A stretch of DNA of 64,000 nt from Hemerocallis citrina (GCA_017893485.1 CM030367.1:141191089-141255088), one strand, 5' to 3'. Shown: positions 44,587 to 55,540, counted from the first letter of the stretch. Made by a program: numbers and translations. Notes: generated by a model from the sequence alone, not told the origin.

Positions 44587-45983
44587 TGTTGATTCTTGAT
44601 TTTGATGATCACAACACAGTGCAACATGTGTCTATGTTATACAGCTAACATTGCAGATTGTACATACAAAAGACTATTCTAGCTGAACAAATGAACAAGC
44701 TCAAAAGGATACAGATAAAGACTTCCCTCAGACAAGATCCAAGACTTCACTCAAGACAAGACTCAAGACTCAAGACCTTAGCTCAATTATGTCAAATTGT
44801 AGTGTCTTGTAAAAACATTGTATCTTACTTTTTGTTGAGTCTTAGTCTGATGTAAAGCCTTGACACACACACACACACAATCAAAATTTCATAATGTGTG
44901 TCTCTTAAAAACCCCCAAAAAGAGTCAAAACAGTTTGAAGAAATTTAACTTTTGAGTACCAGTCGACTTAAGCTTCTGCCAGTCGACTGATAGTACAAAA
45001 CTATTTAAATTTATTCAAACTCTGATCAGTCGACTCATATGGCAACCCAGTCGACTGTTCGAGAGCTTTTGACCGTTTTCTGTTTTTCAAAATCGAATTT
45101 TTCAAACTTACAAGCTTAGATCCATTGGTTGACAGTTGGAGTAACTGTGTCCCAACGTTCAGGAGATCAAACTCTTTAAGTAGAGTTCAGATCTCACTGA
45201 AAATATCTACAGAATTCTTTTTGAAAATCCGAGCATTCTTTGTGAGAAAATTCTAAGTGATTTTTGAGAAATAAAGCTTTCAAGATCGTACTCCTTGGTT
45301 CTCTACACTCAGTCCAGTATAGCAACGAATTCGCTCTGGACTGAGTATAGAAGTCGACCTGTTTATTAGCCACGTGCATCAACACATACACCAACAAAGC
45401 TATAGGTTGACTGTAAAGTATTTCTTGTTCTCTTGCTCTCGGTTGGAGAGTGTTTTTGACTCTAGGTTGTAGAGTCGGTTTGTTTCACTCTTGGTAGTAG
45501 AGTGGGTCTGCTTTCTCTGGTTGAGAGAAAGGACTACGGGTTAGATAAGATTGTTGTCGTAACGCCGTAGGGTATTCTTGTAATCTTTTTCAAGAATAGT
45601 GGAAATCTCAAGTGGGTTGCTTGGGGACTGGATGTAGGTCGGAAGGACCGAACCAGGATATATCTTGTGTACTCTGTGATTGATTGTCTTGATTTTGCAT
45701 TTACTCTTGTTTAATTAAGTTCTGCAAAAAGTGTCTGGACAGTCGACTCCTTGAACCATCAGTCGACTGATCAGTGTCATATTAGTTGTATTTTCATTGT
45801 GTCTTCAGTCGCCTGGCTTATCTATAAGTCGACTATACCGAGATATTTCATTTACTTTATTTTGGTCATTTCAGTCGACTGGTTCTCAACCAAGTCGACT
45901 GTGCCGAGAAAATTTCCGCAGTTTTTTATTAACACTATTCACCCCCTCTCTAGTGTTTGTTGTCTCGCCTACAGGATCCAACA
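44587..45983 (+). repeat. 3' LTR of the SIRE element
   Basis: 1397 bases, same ends and same five box pairs as the 5' LTR. Differences include a 2-base deletion in the A run near 45248. Confidence 0.96.
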
Positions 45984-45988
45984 CAACG

Positions 45989-46241
45989 TCTGGAGAGCAG
46001 GATCAGCGAGGCGACCCCCGTGGGAGAGGGCGAGGACTCGCAGACTGCTTTTAACAATGCTCTCCGAGTCCAGTGTATTCGGCACAACCAGTCGAAGGTG
46101 ATAGCCGAGCGGGACGATTTGCTCTCTGAGATCCGTCACTTACAGACCGTGGAGGCGAAGCTTCGGAAGGAGGCGGAGGAGCTGTCAGCCGAAGTAGATG
46201 GGCTGGCGTCCGAACGGATCAGTGAAGACATTTCTGTTTGA
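45989..46241 (+). pseudogene. Antisense gene of gypsy 2, module 3, right half
   Basis: The frame resumes after the SIRE duplication: AFNNALRVQCIRHNQSK, then coiled coil AKLRKEAEELSAEVDGLASE and a stop at 46239-46241. Confidence 0.6.
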
Positions 46242-46330
46242 AGACCAAGCGTTGTGGGTCGGCGCTGTATTTTTGTTTCCCAATGTTTTGTAACCATGGA
46301 AGGATTGCTTTGTATTATGCCCCGTTCATT

Positions 46331-46336
46331 AATAAA
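46331..46336 (+). terminator. Polyadenylation signal of the gypsy 2 antisense gene
   Basis: AATAAA 90 bases after the module 3 stop, as in gypsy 1 (78 bases). Confidence 0.5.
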
Positions 46337-46479
46337 ATTTCTTTCCATAACTAGCATGTCTTTTGTTGCTCTTCGCGTTTGTCCCGCTTGTAAATGTGTT
46401 GGCCGTGCCGAGGTCCTCGAGCCGAGCGCATGGTGCCATCGGCGAGAATCTCGAGGTGAACGAGCTCCTAACGGAGCGC

Positions 46480-46690
46480 TATCTTGTCGTTTAGCAATTT
46501 TGACAAGATCTGGGCCGTCGGATGTCGGCGCGAATCTCGAGGCGGCGCAGTTCCCAAGAAAATGCTATCTTGTCGTTTAGCGTCGTTGGCAAGACCTGAA
46601 CCGTCTGATCGAGATCCTACACGAAAGTTGAGGGGAAAGTGAGTTTTCCCCGTTTGCAGGCTCGGGAAGGCACTTGCTCGGCGTCCGACC
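46480..46690. repeat. Detached copy of the 223-242 base repeat
   Basis: CTATCTTGTCGTTTAG, GATCTGGGCCGTCGGATG and CGGGAAGGCACTTGCTCGGC match the units at 29690-30730, more than 15 kb away across the antisense gene and SIRE. Confidence 0.75.
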
Positions 46691-46859
46691 GGAGACAGCA
46701 GGGTTCGACCTTTCCCCAACGGGCTCTCGCCTCCGTGACGAGGTGGCTCGGGTTCTGATGCTGAACAGTGCTTCGATCTCCCTCTCTTCGTGAAGTCGAG
46801 AGGTGAGCCGAGCTCTTTCCCATTGCGAGACTCTTCGGTCGTAGCGAGTGTCCGACAGT

Positions 46860-47735
46860 TGTGGGAGCGATTCCGAATGGTGATTCACTCCTAGCTTGCT
46901 GCAAAGCAAGCTTGGGGAGTAGAATGGAACCAAGTGTTGGACCCCGGAACCATCGTGTAGTTCGATGGTTGTGGGAGCAATTCCGAATGGCGATCTACCT
47001 CTGGCTCGTCCGGGGGCGAGCCGAGGAGGTAAAGTCGAGCCGAGTGTTGGACTCCGAACCATCGATGTTGTTCAACGGTTGTGGGAGCAATTCCGAACGG
47101 CGATCTACCTCTGGCTCGTCCTGGGGCGAGCCGAGGAGGTAAAGTGAGCCGAGTGTTGGACTCCGAACCATCGATATTGTTCAACGGCTGTGGGAGCAAT
47201 TCCGTACGGCGATCTACCTCTGGCTCGTCCTGGGGCGAGCCGAGGAGGTAAAGTCGAGCCGAGTGTTGGACTCCGAACCATCGATGTTGTTCAACGGTTG
47301 TGGGAGCAATTCCGAACGGCGATCTACCTCTGGCTCGTCCTGGGGCGAGCCGAGGAGGTAAAGTCGAGCCGAGTGTTGGACTCCGAACCATCGATATTGT
47401 TCAACGACTGTGGGAGCAATTCCGAACGGCGATCTACCTCTGGCTCGTCCTGGGGCGAGCCGAGGAGGTAAAGTCGAGCCGAGTGTTGGACTCTGAACCA
47501 TCGATATTGTTCAACGGCTGTGAGAGCAATTCCGAATGGAGATCTACCTCTGGCTCGTCCTGGGGCGAGCCGAGGAGGTAAAGTCGAGCCGAGTGTTGGA
47601 CTTCGAACCATCGATGTTGTTCAACGGTTGTGGGAGCAGTCCCGAACGGCGATCTACCTCTGGCTCGTCCGGGGGCGAGCCGAGAAGGTAAAGTCGAGCC
47701 GGACATTGGACCCCGAACCATTGGTTGAAAAAATA
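46860..47735. repeat. 110-base tandem repeat near the gypsy 2 pol end
   Basis: About eight units, exactly 110 bases in the middle. Each has GTTGTGGGAGCAATTCCGAA, GATCTACCTCTGGCTCGTCC and GAGCCGAGTGTTGGACTCC. Near-identical neighbours point to recent expansion. The six short overlapping frames on each strand are shadows of the repeat. 47736-47889 is the remaining spacer to the pol stop. Confidence 0.92.
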
Positions 47736-47889
47736 AAAACAAAGGATAGAGGCGGAGAGATGTAAACAAATTTATAAGCATGAAAGGTCATTCTTCATTG
47801 ATAATCGACGGCGAACCGTTTTTACATATTACAACTTATGAAATAGATTACAAGTTGGAGGAGAGGAATGACTCGATATCCTGTGATAC

Positions 47890-50115
47890 TTAGAGTGGCG
47901 CCGGGTCGCTCTCTTGGTATTTCAGGAGGTGGTCGGCATTTCAGGTCCTCGGAATCTCTCTGCCCTCTAGATCTTCCAGACGATATGCTCCGGGCCGAAC
48001 TACCCTCGCGATCTTGTAAGGCCCTTCCCAGTTCGGAGCCAGCTTGCTCTTCTGGTTGGGGAAGGATATGGCCAGTTTTCTCAAGACTAAATCCCCTTGC
48101 TTAAGGTTGGTGGGTCAGACCTTCTTGTTGTATGCCAACTCGACCCTTCTTCGGTAATTCTGCTGCCGAATTGTCGCTCTTTCCCTCAGCTCGTCTACCA
48201 GGTCTAAGCTCGCCCTGAGGTCTCTGGCGTTCTGTTCCTCACTATAAGCCGCAAGGCGAGGAGAGGGTATGCCGACCTCGAGGGGTATCACCGCCTCGGA
48301 CCCGTAGGTGAGGTTGAAAGGGGACTCTCCTATGGGGGTCCGCTTGCTCGTGCGGTAGTTCCATAAGACGTTGGGGAGTTGGTCGACCCATAAGCCTTTG
48401 GAACATTTGTCCAGCCTCTTCTTGATACCTACGAGGATCTGCCGATTAGCGTTTTCTGCCTGTCTGTTCGACTGAGGGTGGGAGACGGACGAGAAGCGCT
48501 GCTGGATGGCGAGGTTGTCGCACAGGGCTCGGAATGCTGTGCCAGTGAACTGTGTCCCGTTGTCCGTCACAAGGACACGGGGGACGCCGAACCGACAAAT
48601 AAAGGTTTTCCAGAAGAATTGAAGCACTTTGTTCTCGGTGATGGTGGCGAGGGGCTCGGCCTCGATCCACTTCGAGAAGTAGTCGATGGCGACCACCAAG
48701 AACTTGAACTGGCCGGGAGTCGGAGGGAAGGGCCCTAGTAAATCCATTCCCCACATTGCAAAGGGGATGGGGCTCGATAGGGAGGCTAGGTTGGCTTGTG
48801 GGAGCCGACGAACATTTGAATGTCTCTGACAGGGGCCGCATTGCCGAACGTGTCGCTCGGCATCTTGGAGGAGGGTCGGCCAGAAGTATCCATAGTTCAA
48901 AGCTTTCTGAGCTAAGGACCTAGACCCTGATTGTGCTCCGCCGATACCCTCGTGGAGATCTTGTAGAGCGTAGTCGGCCTGTTCTGGGGAGAGGCACCTC
49001 AGGTACGGTCGGCCATCGACCTGCGAGAAGGAGCGTTTGTTTAAGATCCCTTCGATCAAGACATACCGCTCGGCTCGGGTTCTAACTCGACGTGCTTCTT
49101 TGGGGTCCTCGGGGAGGAGTCCGTCCCTCAAGAATTCCACTAACGGCTTCATCCAATTGTCTTGCAGTATGACTGGTAGCGACTCTACGGAGCCGGAGGT
49201 CTCGTCTTCTATGCTCGGCTTTGAGAGGACATCGATCAGAACGGTCTGCTCGAGACCTTGGAGGGAGGACGAGGCCAACTTGGAGAGGGCGTCGGCCTGC
49301 GAATTCTCCTCACGAGGGACTCGTTGGATGAGTGCCTCTTCGAACCGGCTCATGAGGGCTCGGACCCTGGCGAGGTACTTTGCCATTCGCTCGTCCCGCG
49401 CCTCGTATGCGCCCAAGACCTGGTTCACAACTAGCTGAGAGTCACTGTGAATCCGGAGGCGCTGCGCTCCAGCACTTCGGGCTAGCCCGAGGCCCGCGAT
49501 GAGTGCCTCGTACTCCGCCTCGTTGTTCGACGCCTTGAAGTTCATGCGGATTGTGTACTGGAGGACGAAGTCATCAGGGCCGTTCAGGATTATACCGGCA
49601 CCGCTTCCTTCGTTACAGGAGGAGCCGTCCACGAAGACCGTCCAAATGGGGGGTCCGTTCGGGACGTGGCTGGCCTCAGGAATTGTGGACTCGACGATGA
49701 AGTCGGCGAGGGCCTGTACTTTGATTGCTGTCCGAGGTTGGTAGGAGATGTCATGTTGGCTTAGCTCTATGGACCACTTCATTAGCCAGCCCGAGGTCTC
49801 GGGCTTATGGAGGATCTGCTTCAGGGGTTGGTCGGTGAGGACAACGACCGAGTGGGACTGAAAGTACGGTCGGAGCTTCCTTGCTGCCATGACCAGGGCG
49901 TAGGCCATCTTCTCTATCTTCGGATAGCGGAGCTCAGCATCCCGAAGAACTTTACTTACATAGTAAATAGGCCTCTGGGCCCGGTCTTCTTCCCTCACCA
50001 ACACAGCACTTAGGGTCTGCTCAGAAGCAGCCAAGTAGATGAAGAGGGTTTCCCCCGGAACAGGTTTGCTGAGCAGAGGGGGGTTCACCAGGTAGGCCTT
50101 CAGTTGGTCGAACAA
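47890..50115 (-). pseudogene. Gypsy 2 RNase H (two) and integrase
   Basis: Read from 50115: gypsy RNase H (LFIYLAASEQTLSAVLVREE), then the archaeal-like RNase H (FVDGSSCNEGSGAGIIL, NNEAEYEALIAG, SDSQLVVNQ, QADALSKLA). Integrase has the finger (CGPCQRHSNVRRLPQANL) and core D (GMDLLGPF), D (TDNGTQF), E (NRQAENANRQ). A TGA at 48115-48117 (after AYNKKV) comes where gypsy 1 has Arg. The C-terminal tail (LAPNWEGPYKIARVVRPG) then runs to a TAA at 47890-47892. Only this one stop in over 740 codons. Confidence 0.92.
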
Positions 50116-50238
50116 TTCCTGTTGTGGTTGGCCCCATTCAAAACCCTTAGCCCCCCTGAGTGCCTTGAAGAAGGGGAGGCACTTTTCTCCCGACTTCGAG
50201 AGGAACCGGCCAATAGCCGCGAGCCGACCCGTAAGTTT

Positions 50239-51294
50239 CTACACCTCCTTGACGTTCCGGGGCGGGGCCATGTCTAATATGGCATTAATGTTCTCGGGAT
50301 TTGCTTCGATCCCTCGCTGGCTCACCATGAAGCCGAGGAACTTTTCCGATAAGACCCCGAACGCACATTTGTTCGGGTTCAGCCGCATGTTGTGCCTCCT
50401 TAATACGCCGAATGCCTCCTGGAGGTCGGCAACGTGGTCAATGCCTCGGATGCTTTTGACGAGCATGTCATCGACGTACACCTCCATGTTGCGGCCTATC
50501 TGGTTCTGGAAGACCTTGTTGACGAGGTGCTGGTAGGTGGCGCCGGCGTTCTTCAACCCGAACGACATGACCTTGTAGCAGTAGAGGCCCTGATCGGTGA
50601 TGAAGGAGGTCTTCGGAATGTCCGGGGGGAACATTCGGATATGATTATAGCCGGAGAAGGCGTCCATGAAGCTGAGGAGTTCATGGCCCGAGGTGGCGTC
50701 AATGAGGGTGTCGATGTTCGGCAGAGGGAACGGATCCTTTGGACACGCCTTATTTAGGTCAGTGAAGTCGATGCATATCCTCCAAGAGCCATTGGACTTC
50801 TTGACCATTACAACGTTGGAGAGCCACTCGGGGTAGTTCACTTCTTGTATGAACCGAGCCCTTAAGAGTTTATCCACCTCCTCCTTGATGGCCTGCTGTT
50901 GCTCGGGAGCGAATTTTCGCCTCTTCTGTTGAACTGGTTTGCACCCTGGTTCGACACTTAGGCGGTGGACCAGCAATTCCTCAGAAATCCCGGGCATATC
51001 CGCGGCTGACCAAGCAAACAGGTCGCGGTTATCCCGGATGCATTTCACCAAGTCAGAACACAGTGCCGTCGGCAAGGACTTGCTGATGAGGAATTTTCGA
51101 CTCGGGTCCTCGTCCGAGAAGAGCACTTCTTCCGACTCGTCCGCCGGCTCGGACGTAGGTCGGACATTTGGCTCGGGTATTTCTAGAGTCTCGAGGGAGA
51201 GGACCGGTCCCCCAGTGGAAGTCATATAGCATTTCCGAGCGGTCTCCTGGCTGCCCCTGACCTCTCCCACCCCCGACCGAGTGGGAAACTTCAT
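50239..51294 (-). pseudogene. Gypsy 2 reverse transcriptase
   Basis: FIQEVNYPEWLSNVVMVKKS, DFTDLNKACPKDPFPLPNID, MDAFSGYNHI, FITDQGLYCYKVM, YVDDMLVKS and FLGFMVSQRGIE cover the RT. A TAG at 50239-50241 replaces the Gln seen in gypsy 1 (KEV-Q-RLTGRL). RT continues in the same frame to the RNase H at 50115. Confidence 0.93.
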
Positions 51295-51342
51295 TTTCAG
51301 ATGGTACGCTGAGGGGACAGCTTCGAGGGCAGCTAGGCCGGG

Positions 51343-52164
51343 TCAGCCTAGGATGACATTGTATGCGGCCGGGACGTCGATGACCATGAAGTCCATCGGC
51401 TCGGTACGGGTAGTAGGGGCCTTCCCAGCGGTCACGTCTAGGGTTATAACCCCTTCGACGGTTACTGGTACCCCCGTGAACCCATGGAGCGTGTAACCGG
51501 CCGGCTTGAGACGGTCCCGGGACAGCTGCAGCCCTCGGAAGGCTGAGAGGAAGAGGATATTGACCGAACTCCCGTTGTCCACTAAGATCCTCTGCACTTT
51601 GAAGTTTGCCATGCGGAGGTCGATAACCAGTGCGTCGCAGTGGGGGGTCCGGACCCCTTCGAGGTCTTCATCAGAGAAGGTCACCGGGACGCCGAGACCT
51701 TTGGGGGGAGGAGCGCTGTGGACTGAATTGACCTCTCGGACGAAGGCCTTCCGAGAGGAATTGGAGGAGCCCCCCATGGGTCCTCCGTGGATGAGGTGCA
51801 GGACCCGCTCTTCCTCAAACTCGGGGGTTTCATCGCGCCGCTCGGAGCGCTTATTAGCCCCCCGAGGAGGAGTGGTGCGGTCCGCCCGGTCACTCGCCTT
51901 CACAAATTTGGCCAGCTGCCCCCTCTGGATGAGGGCCTCTATCTCATTTTTCAATGCCCGGCAGTCGTTGGTCTCGTGGCCGTGGTCCCGGTGATAACGG
52001 CACCATTTCTCTTTGTTTCTCCTCTTGGCCGGGGTGTTTATCCTCGGAGCGGGCGGTATCAGGCCTTCCTTCTCCACTTCCATCAGGATAGTGGAGACAT
52101 TGGTGGTGAGGGGAGTGAACTTCTCGAACCTAGGGGGAGGACGGCGCTGACCGCCGTTGTCCTT
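51343..52164 (-). pseudogene. Gypsy 2 gag finger and protease
   Basis: Finger CRYHRDHGHETNDC, then LHLIHGGPMGGSSNSSRKAF and the protease core ILVDNGSSVNILF with catalytic Asp intact. A TGA at 51343-51345 stands where gypsy 1 reads Arg (ILG-R-PGL). Confidence 0.9.
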
Positions 52165-53625
52165 CTACGTCTTCTTCGATCCCCCCTCCTCGGTCGCCTT
52201 CCTCTTCAATCCGGAGGCCGATCCTCCGAAGTTCGGGAGGCACTCGGCCTCTTCCGCCCGGATGTACTTCTCGCACCTTAGGAGAAAGTCGGCGAAGTTG
52301 TGCGGGGGCTTCTTGGCGAGGGATGACCGGAGGTTGGAGTTGAGGACGTTCGACTGGAACGCAACCGTCGCCACTGACTGGTCTAGGGAGGCGATAGACC
52401 TGACTTCTGCGGGGAACCTCTTCACGTAGTCCCTCAGTTTCTCTCCCCTTTCTTGCCGCAGGTTGAGTAGGGAGAGACTCGTCTTCTCGGCTCGCCGACT
52501 ACTCACAAAGTGAGTTATGAACAGTGTTTCGAACTGCTCGAACGAGAAGATGGAAGAGGGGGCGAACCGGGAGTACCATTCCCGAGCCGACCCCCTGAGG
52601 GTGGCGGGGAAGGTCTTGCAGAGCATGGCGTCGGAAGCTTGATGGATCAGCATTAAGGTCTTGAAGCTTTCGACGTGATCGACTGGGTCGGACTCCCCTG
52701 AGTACGTTTCAAACTGCGGAGGTTTGAAACCCCTCGGTATGGGGGCCTCCATGATCGTCCGAGAGAAGGGAGGTCTGCTGGGACGGACGGTCCCTGCTCT
52801 GGACTCCTCCTCTCTGTCCATGCGACCGATGCGCCTCTCTACCTCATGGAGGCGGCGGTTGAGGGCATCGTCCCTCCGCTGATAATCAAATGATGCCCTG
52901 GATTCTTCTTCATAGGAAGGGGAGCAGGGACTGCGGCGCCGGTAGTCCTGTGATCGGCGGGGACTATAGTGCGGCTGCTGGCGACTAGGAGCCGGGAGAG
53001 GACTTCTGGATCGGCGGCGAGGACTGGGAACCCGCGGGGGTGTTGGAACCCTCTGGGCATTTTGGTTGTTGGGGCGAAGGTTGAGGGCCTGCAGCATGGT
53101 CTCCTGAAACTGCAGGAACTCGGCACGAGTGATAGGTGCTTCATTGTTCCTCGGGCGATGCCGATCCGAGGGGAAAAGCGGCCTCCTCCTTCGGCGCTCG
53201 GGAGATGCCGCTCGGCCCCTTCGGTCCGGAGATCTTCTACCATCTCGGCGGTGAGGGGACCGCTCGCCATGATGCTGGTGGGAGGCTCCCTCTCGGGCCC
53301 GCCTCTCATCAAGGTGGGTGCGCAGGTCCTCATCTTTTTGGCGATTCAGGATTGTGTTGCGGAGGTCGGGGTGATGAGAAGCCATCGAATCCGAGGATTC
53401 ATTATGAACCGAGGCATGGTCTGGGTTGAGGGACTGCTTCTGCCTCCGCCCGTTATGGCCGGAAGGGCCATTGGGGGGTTGTTGTTTGGGAAGAGGGGGT
53501 TGGCCCTGCTGGACCGGGGGAGGAAGTTCGGGCTGTGGAACAGGATTGACAGGGATTTCCTCTGTCTGATCGGCGGGATTGGCCCCGCGGTTGGATCCTC
53601 TGGATCTGACCTTCTTTGGAGGCAT
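52165..53625 (-). pseudogene. Gypsy 2 gag
   Basis: ATG 53625 (MPPKKVRSRGSNRG) is 54 bases past the primer site. The frame is also open upstream into the LTR but that part is not gag. The Arg/Pro/Ser-rich N-terminal third is nucleic-acid binding in character. The capsid-like part includes GFKPPQFETYSGESDPVDHV, LRGSAREWYSRF and LLNLRQERGEKLRDYVKRFP. It ends at TAG 52165-52167, before the finger. Confidence 0.9.
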
Positions 53626-53678
53626 AGTTGGAGCAGGGCTAGACGACGAGGAAGAGACGAAGGTTGTTCGTGGGGAGT

Positions 53679-53696
53679 TTCCCACAGTCGGCGCCA
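53679..53696 (-). other. Primer binding site of gypsy 2
   Basis: Minus strand TGGCGCCGACTGTGGGAA three bases after the 5' LTR; one base differs from gypsy 1. Confidence 0.85.
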
Positions 53697-53699
53697 ATC

Positions 53700-54290
53700 T
53701 GTTACCGCTGATTTCGGTGTGGGGGTAAACAGATGAGATTTGTGAGTTCGAGAAAACCTGAACAGCGGATCCAAGCCTTCCAATTCCTGTCGCAACCTGC
53801 AAGGAAGTGCGAGACACCGGGGTTGATTCCGGCGACGCACCCTCCGACGCTCTTGTCAGTAACCAGTGGTGATTAAAGAAAGAGCTTAAGGTGGAAAAAG
53901 AGTGATTACCTGGTCACAGTGGTAGAGGGGAGGTATTTATAGTCGCCTGGGGAGTGATTAGGGACCTGATTTCCTGTATAACTGTCAGGAGTAAAATCCT
54001 CACAATCTGTTTAGGAAACTAACCCCTTGATTCCCGGTGAGAGTAAATCAGGCCCGTTGACTTGGTCAAATCAGTGGCCCTGATTTGTCTCTTGTTGGTC
54101 TGGGTTCGCCTTGGGTCGGGACCCGTACCCAATTGGAGTGGATCCGTTCGTGGGTTATTGGGTCTGTGAGAAGGAGTTCCAGTACCCGCTTTGGATCCAC
54201 TTGTATGTGAAATTACCACTTTACCCCCGATCTCCAAGATTCGCGCCCAATCTGGACGGTTCCGATTTAACCCCATTTTTAGCCATATCA
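53700..54290 (-). repeat. 5' LTR of gypsy element 2
   Basis: 591 bases. The minus-strand TATA box (CTATAAATA) is seen as TATTTATAG at 53934-53942. Confidence 0.95.
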
Positions 54291-54301
54291 GGTGCATTGT
54301 T

Positions 54302-54462
54302 TTTTTTTTTTTTGAGGAAAAGGTGGAATAATGCCACCCTGTTTCATTAATAAGTGATTAATAAACAACCCCGAAGTCCCGGAAAATTACAAGTGCAGTG
54401 CAGAAAATAAAACATAACCCCCAACAAAGCCCTGGGGGGTGGGCTACATCATCCAGCCTAAA
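54302..54462 (-). mobile_element. 5'-truncated LINE (minus strand), TSD GTGCATTGTT
   Basis: Poly-T (minus-strand poly-A), then AAGGTGGAATAATGCCACC and TTTCATTAATAAGTGATTAA, a plant L1 3' tail. The 10-base duplication GTGCATTGTT is at 54292-54301 and 54463-54472. The left duplication overlaps the gypsy 2 duplication GGTGC. Confidence 0.85.
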
Positions 54463-54472
54463 GTGCATTGTT

Positions 54473-55540
54473 ATGAGTTGGACTACAACCATTCTATTTA
54501 ATTTTATAACATTAAGAAGTCAGCATCATGCGGCCGTCATGCAAGTCAGATATATCATGTTCATTATCCCCCGTAACTATCGTCTCGTCATCTAAGGGAC
54601 GCGGGCAAATAAAGAAAAGCTGCTGCTCTTCCTCTTCTCCACATTCAATCCATCCGTCAGTAAACCTTGCTTTGAGATGCGCGCCAGCCAGCCAGTCAGC
54701 CGAATGTTTTGTTGGTGGCACGATTTGGCCGCCCAACAACGAACTGCATTGCATGTTCTGAATGCAATTTTAAAAGTGGTTGGGAACCAAGAGCGCGCTC
54801 CAAGTGTGCGCTCCAAGTGTTTGATGTTTTTCTTCTCCTTCTTCTTCAATGGTGGGGCCCACTCAATGAATAGAACCTGTTTCTGTTTGCTTTGCTTTCC
54901 TCTTATCTTATTCTTCTTTTTGAGCTGTCCATGTCATCCGACCGTTGGAACTCAAAATTTGGTCCGATATCAGAACCCGACCGTTATGATTCCATCCTTA
55001 AAAGTTTCATTCAATCTGCATAATAAGTGAGCAGTGTGGAGGCTGATATCATAACAGAGTTACAGAGCGAACTTTTAGCAACTGCAAGTGTTGTAAGGTA
55101 GTGTTAGATCTCTTAGTAAAGCATTGCAGCACCGAGTAGCAGTGAGCAAGAGTCTGGAGTTTTTAAATCCTGCTTATAATATAGTAAAGCTTTGCAGCAC
55201 CGAGGCTCTTTATAAGGTCAAAACACTACACGGTCAATATTTGATAAATTTGTTAACCAAATATGGTCCAAACTAATTAGACTATTTATCATGCAGAACT
55301 ATTATTTGACGCATAAACTCAATAATGTAGCCTTCAAAACTCTTTTCACTTGAGAGATGGGGCGGCATGAGTGACACCTACTAGTTATTCCTGCATTAGT
55401 AGATATAGATAAGATTGTAAGATGGGCTAGGTGCCACAGGGTGGTACGACATTGAGGTTCTTCGTCCAACTTGTTATGTTTGCATCGCCCCCCTCGCCCT
55501 GGTTGGGTGGTGGCACAACCAATTGCTAACTTAAAACTGA
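54473..55540. other. Intergenic DNA of older origin
   Basis: Host-side sequence continuing from 28375-28634. Two copies of TAGTAAAGC.TTGCAGCACCGAG lie at 55118 and 55182. GCGCTCCAAGTGT is directly doubled at 54793-54818. A possible exon is listed separately. Nothing else supported. Confidence 0.5.
54512..54745 (-). other. Possible last exon of an unidentified host gene
   Basis: On the minus strand, after a pyrimidine-poor but acceptor-like ATGCAATGCAG, an open stretch encodes LLGGQIVPPTKHSADWLAGA and an acidic end with DNEHDISDLHDGRMMLTS. Composition is protein-like, but I recognise no family and no upstream exon. It may be chance. Confidence 0.2.

Larger units (their letters stand above)
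36114..45983 (+). mobile_element. SIRE/Maximus-type Ty1/copia retrotransposon, TSD CAACG
   Basis: 9,870 bases with duplication CAACG at 36109-36113 and 45984-45988. LTRs are 1399 and 1397 bases and differ at about a dozen sites (near 1%), the youngest insertion here. Gag, pol and a separate env-like frame lie in order, with several purine tracts before the 3' LTR: a SIRE-lineage layout. It interrupts a coding exon of the gypsy 2 antisense gene. Damage: two in-frame stops in gag and one single-base frameshift in RT. Confidence 0.96.
28635..54290 (-). mobile_element. Tat-type Ty3/gypsy retrotransposon 2, TSD GGTGC, carrying a nested SIRE
   Basis: 25,656 bases including the nested SIRE; about 15.8 kb without it. 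Target duplication GGTGC is at 28630-28634 and 54291-54295. LTRs are 591 bases with about 11 differences. Gag-pol is one continuous minus-strand frame of about 1,912 codons (53625 to 47890) interrupted by four in-frame stops and no frameshift. The antisense gene (+ strand) lies between the pol end and the 3' LTR, flanked on both sides by tandem repeats. The purine tract GAGTGGGGGGCTCG lies beside the 3' LTR (29226-29239, minus strand). Confidence 0.95.

Noticed and set aside
46860..47735. Series of overlapping 80-160 codon frames on both strands
   Set aside because: They repeat every 110 bases and contain the same peptide shifted; products of the tandem repeat.
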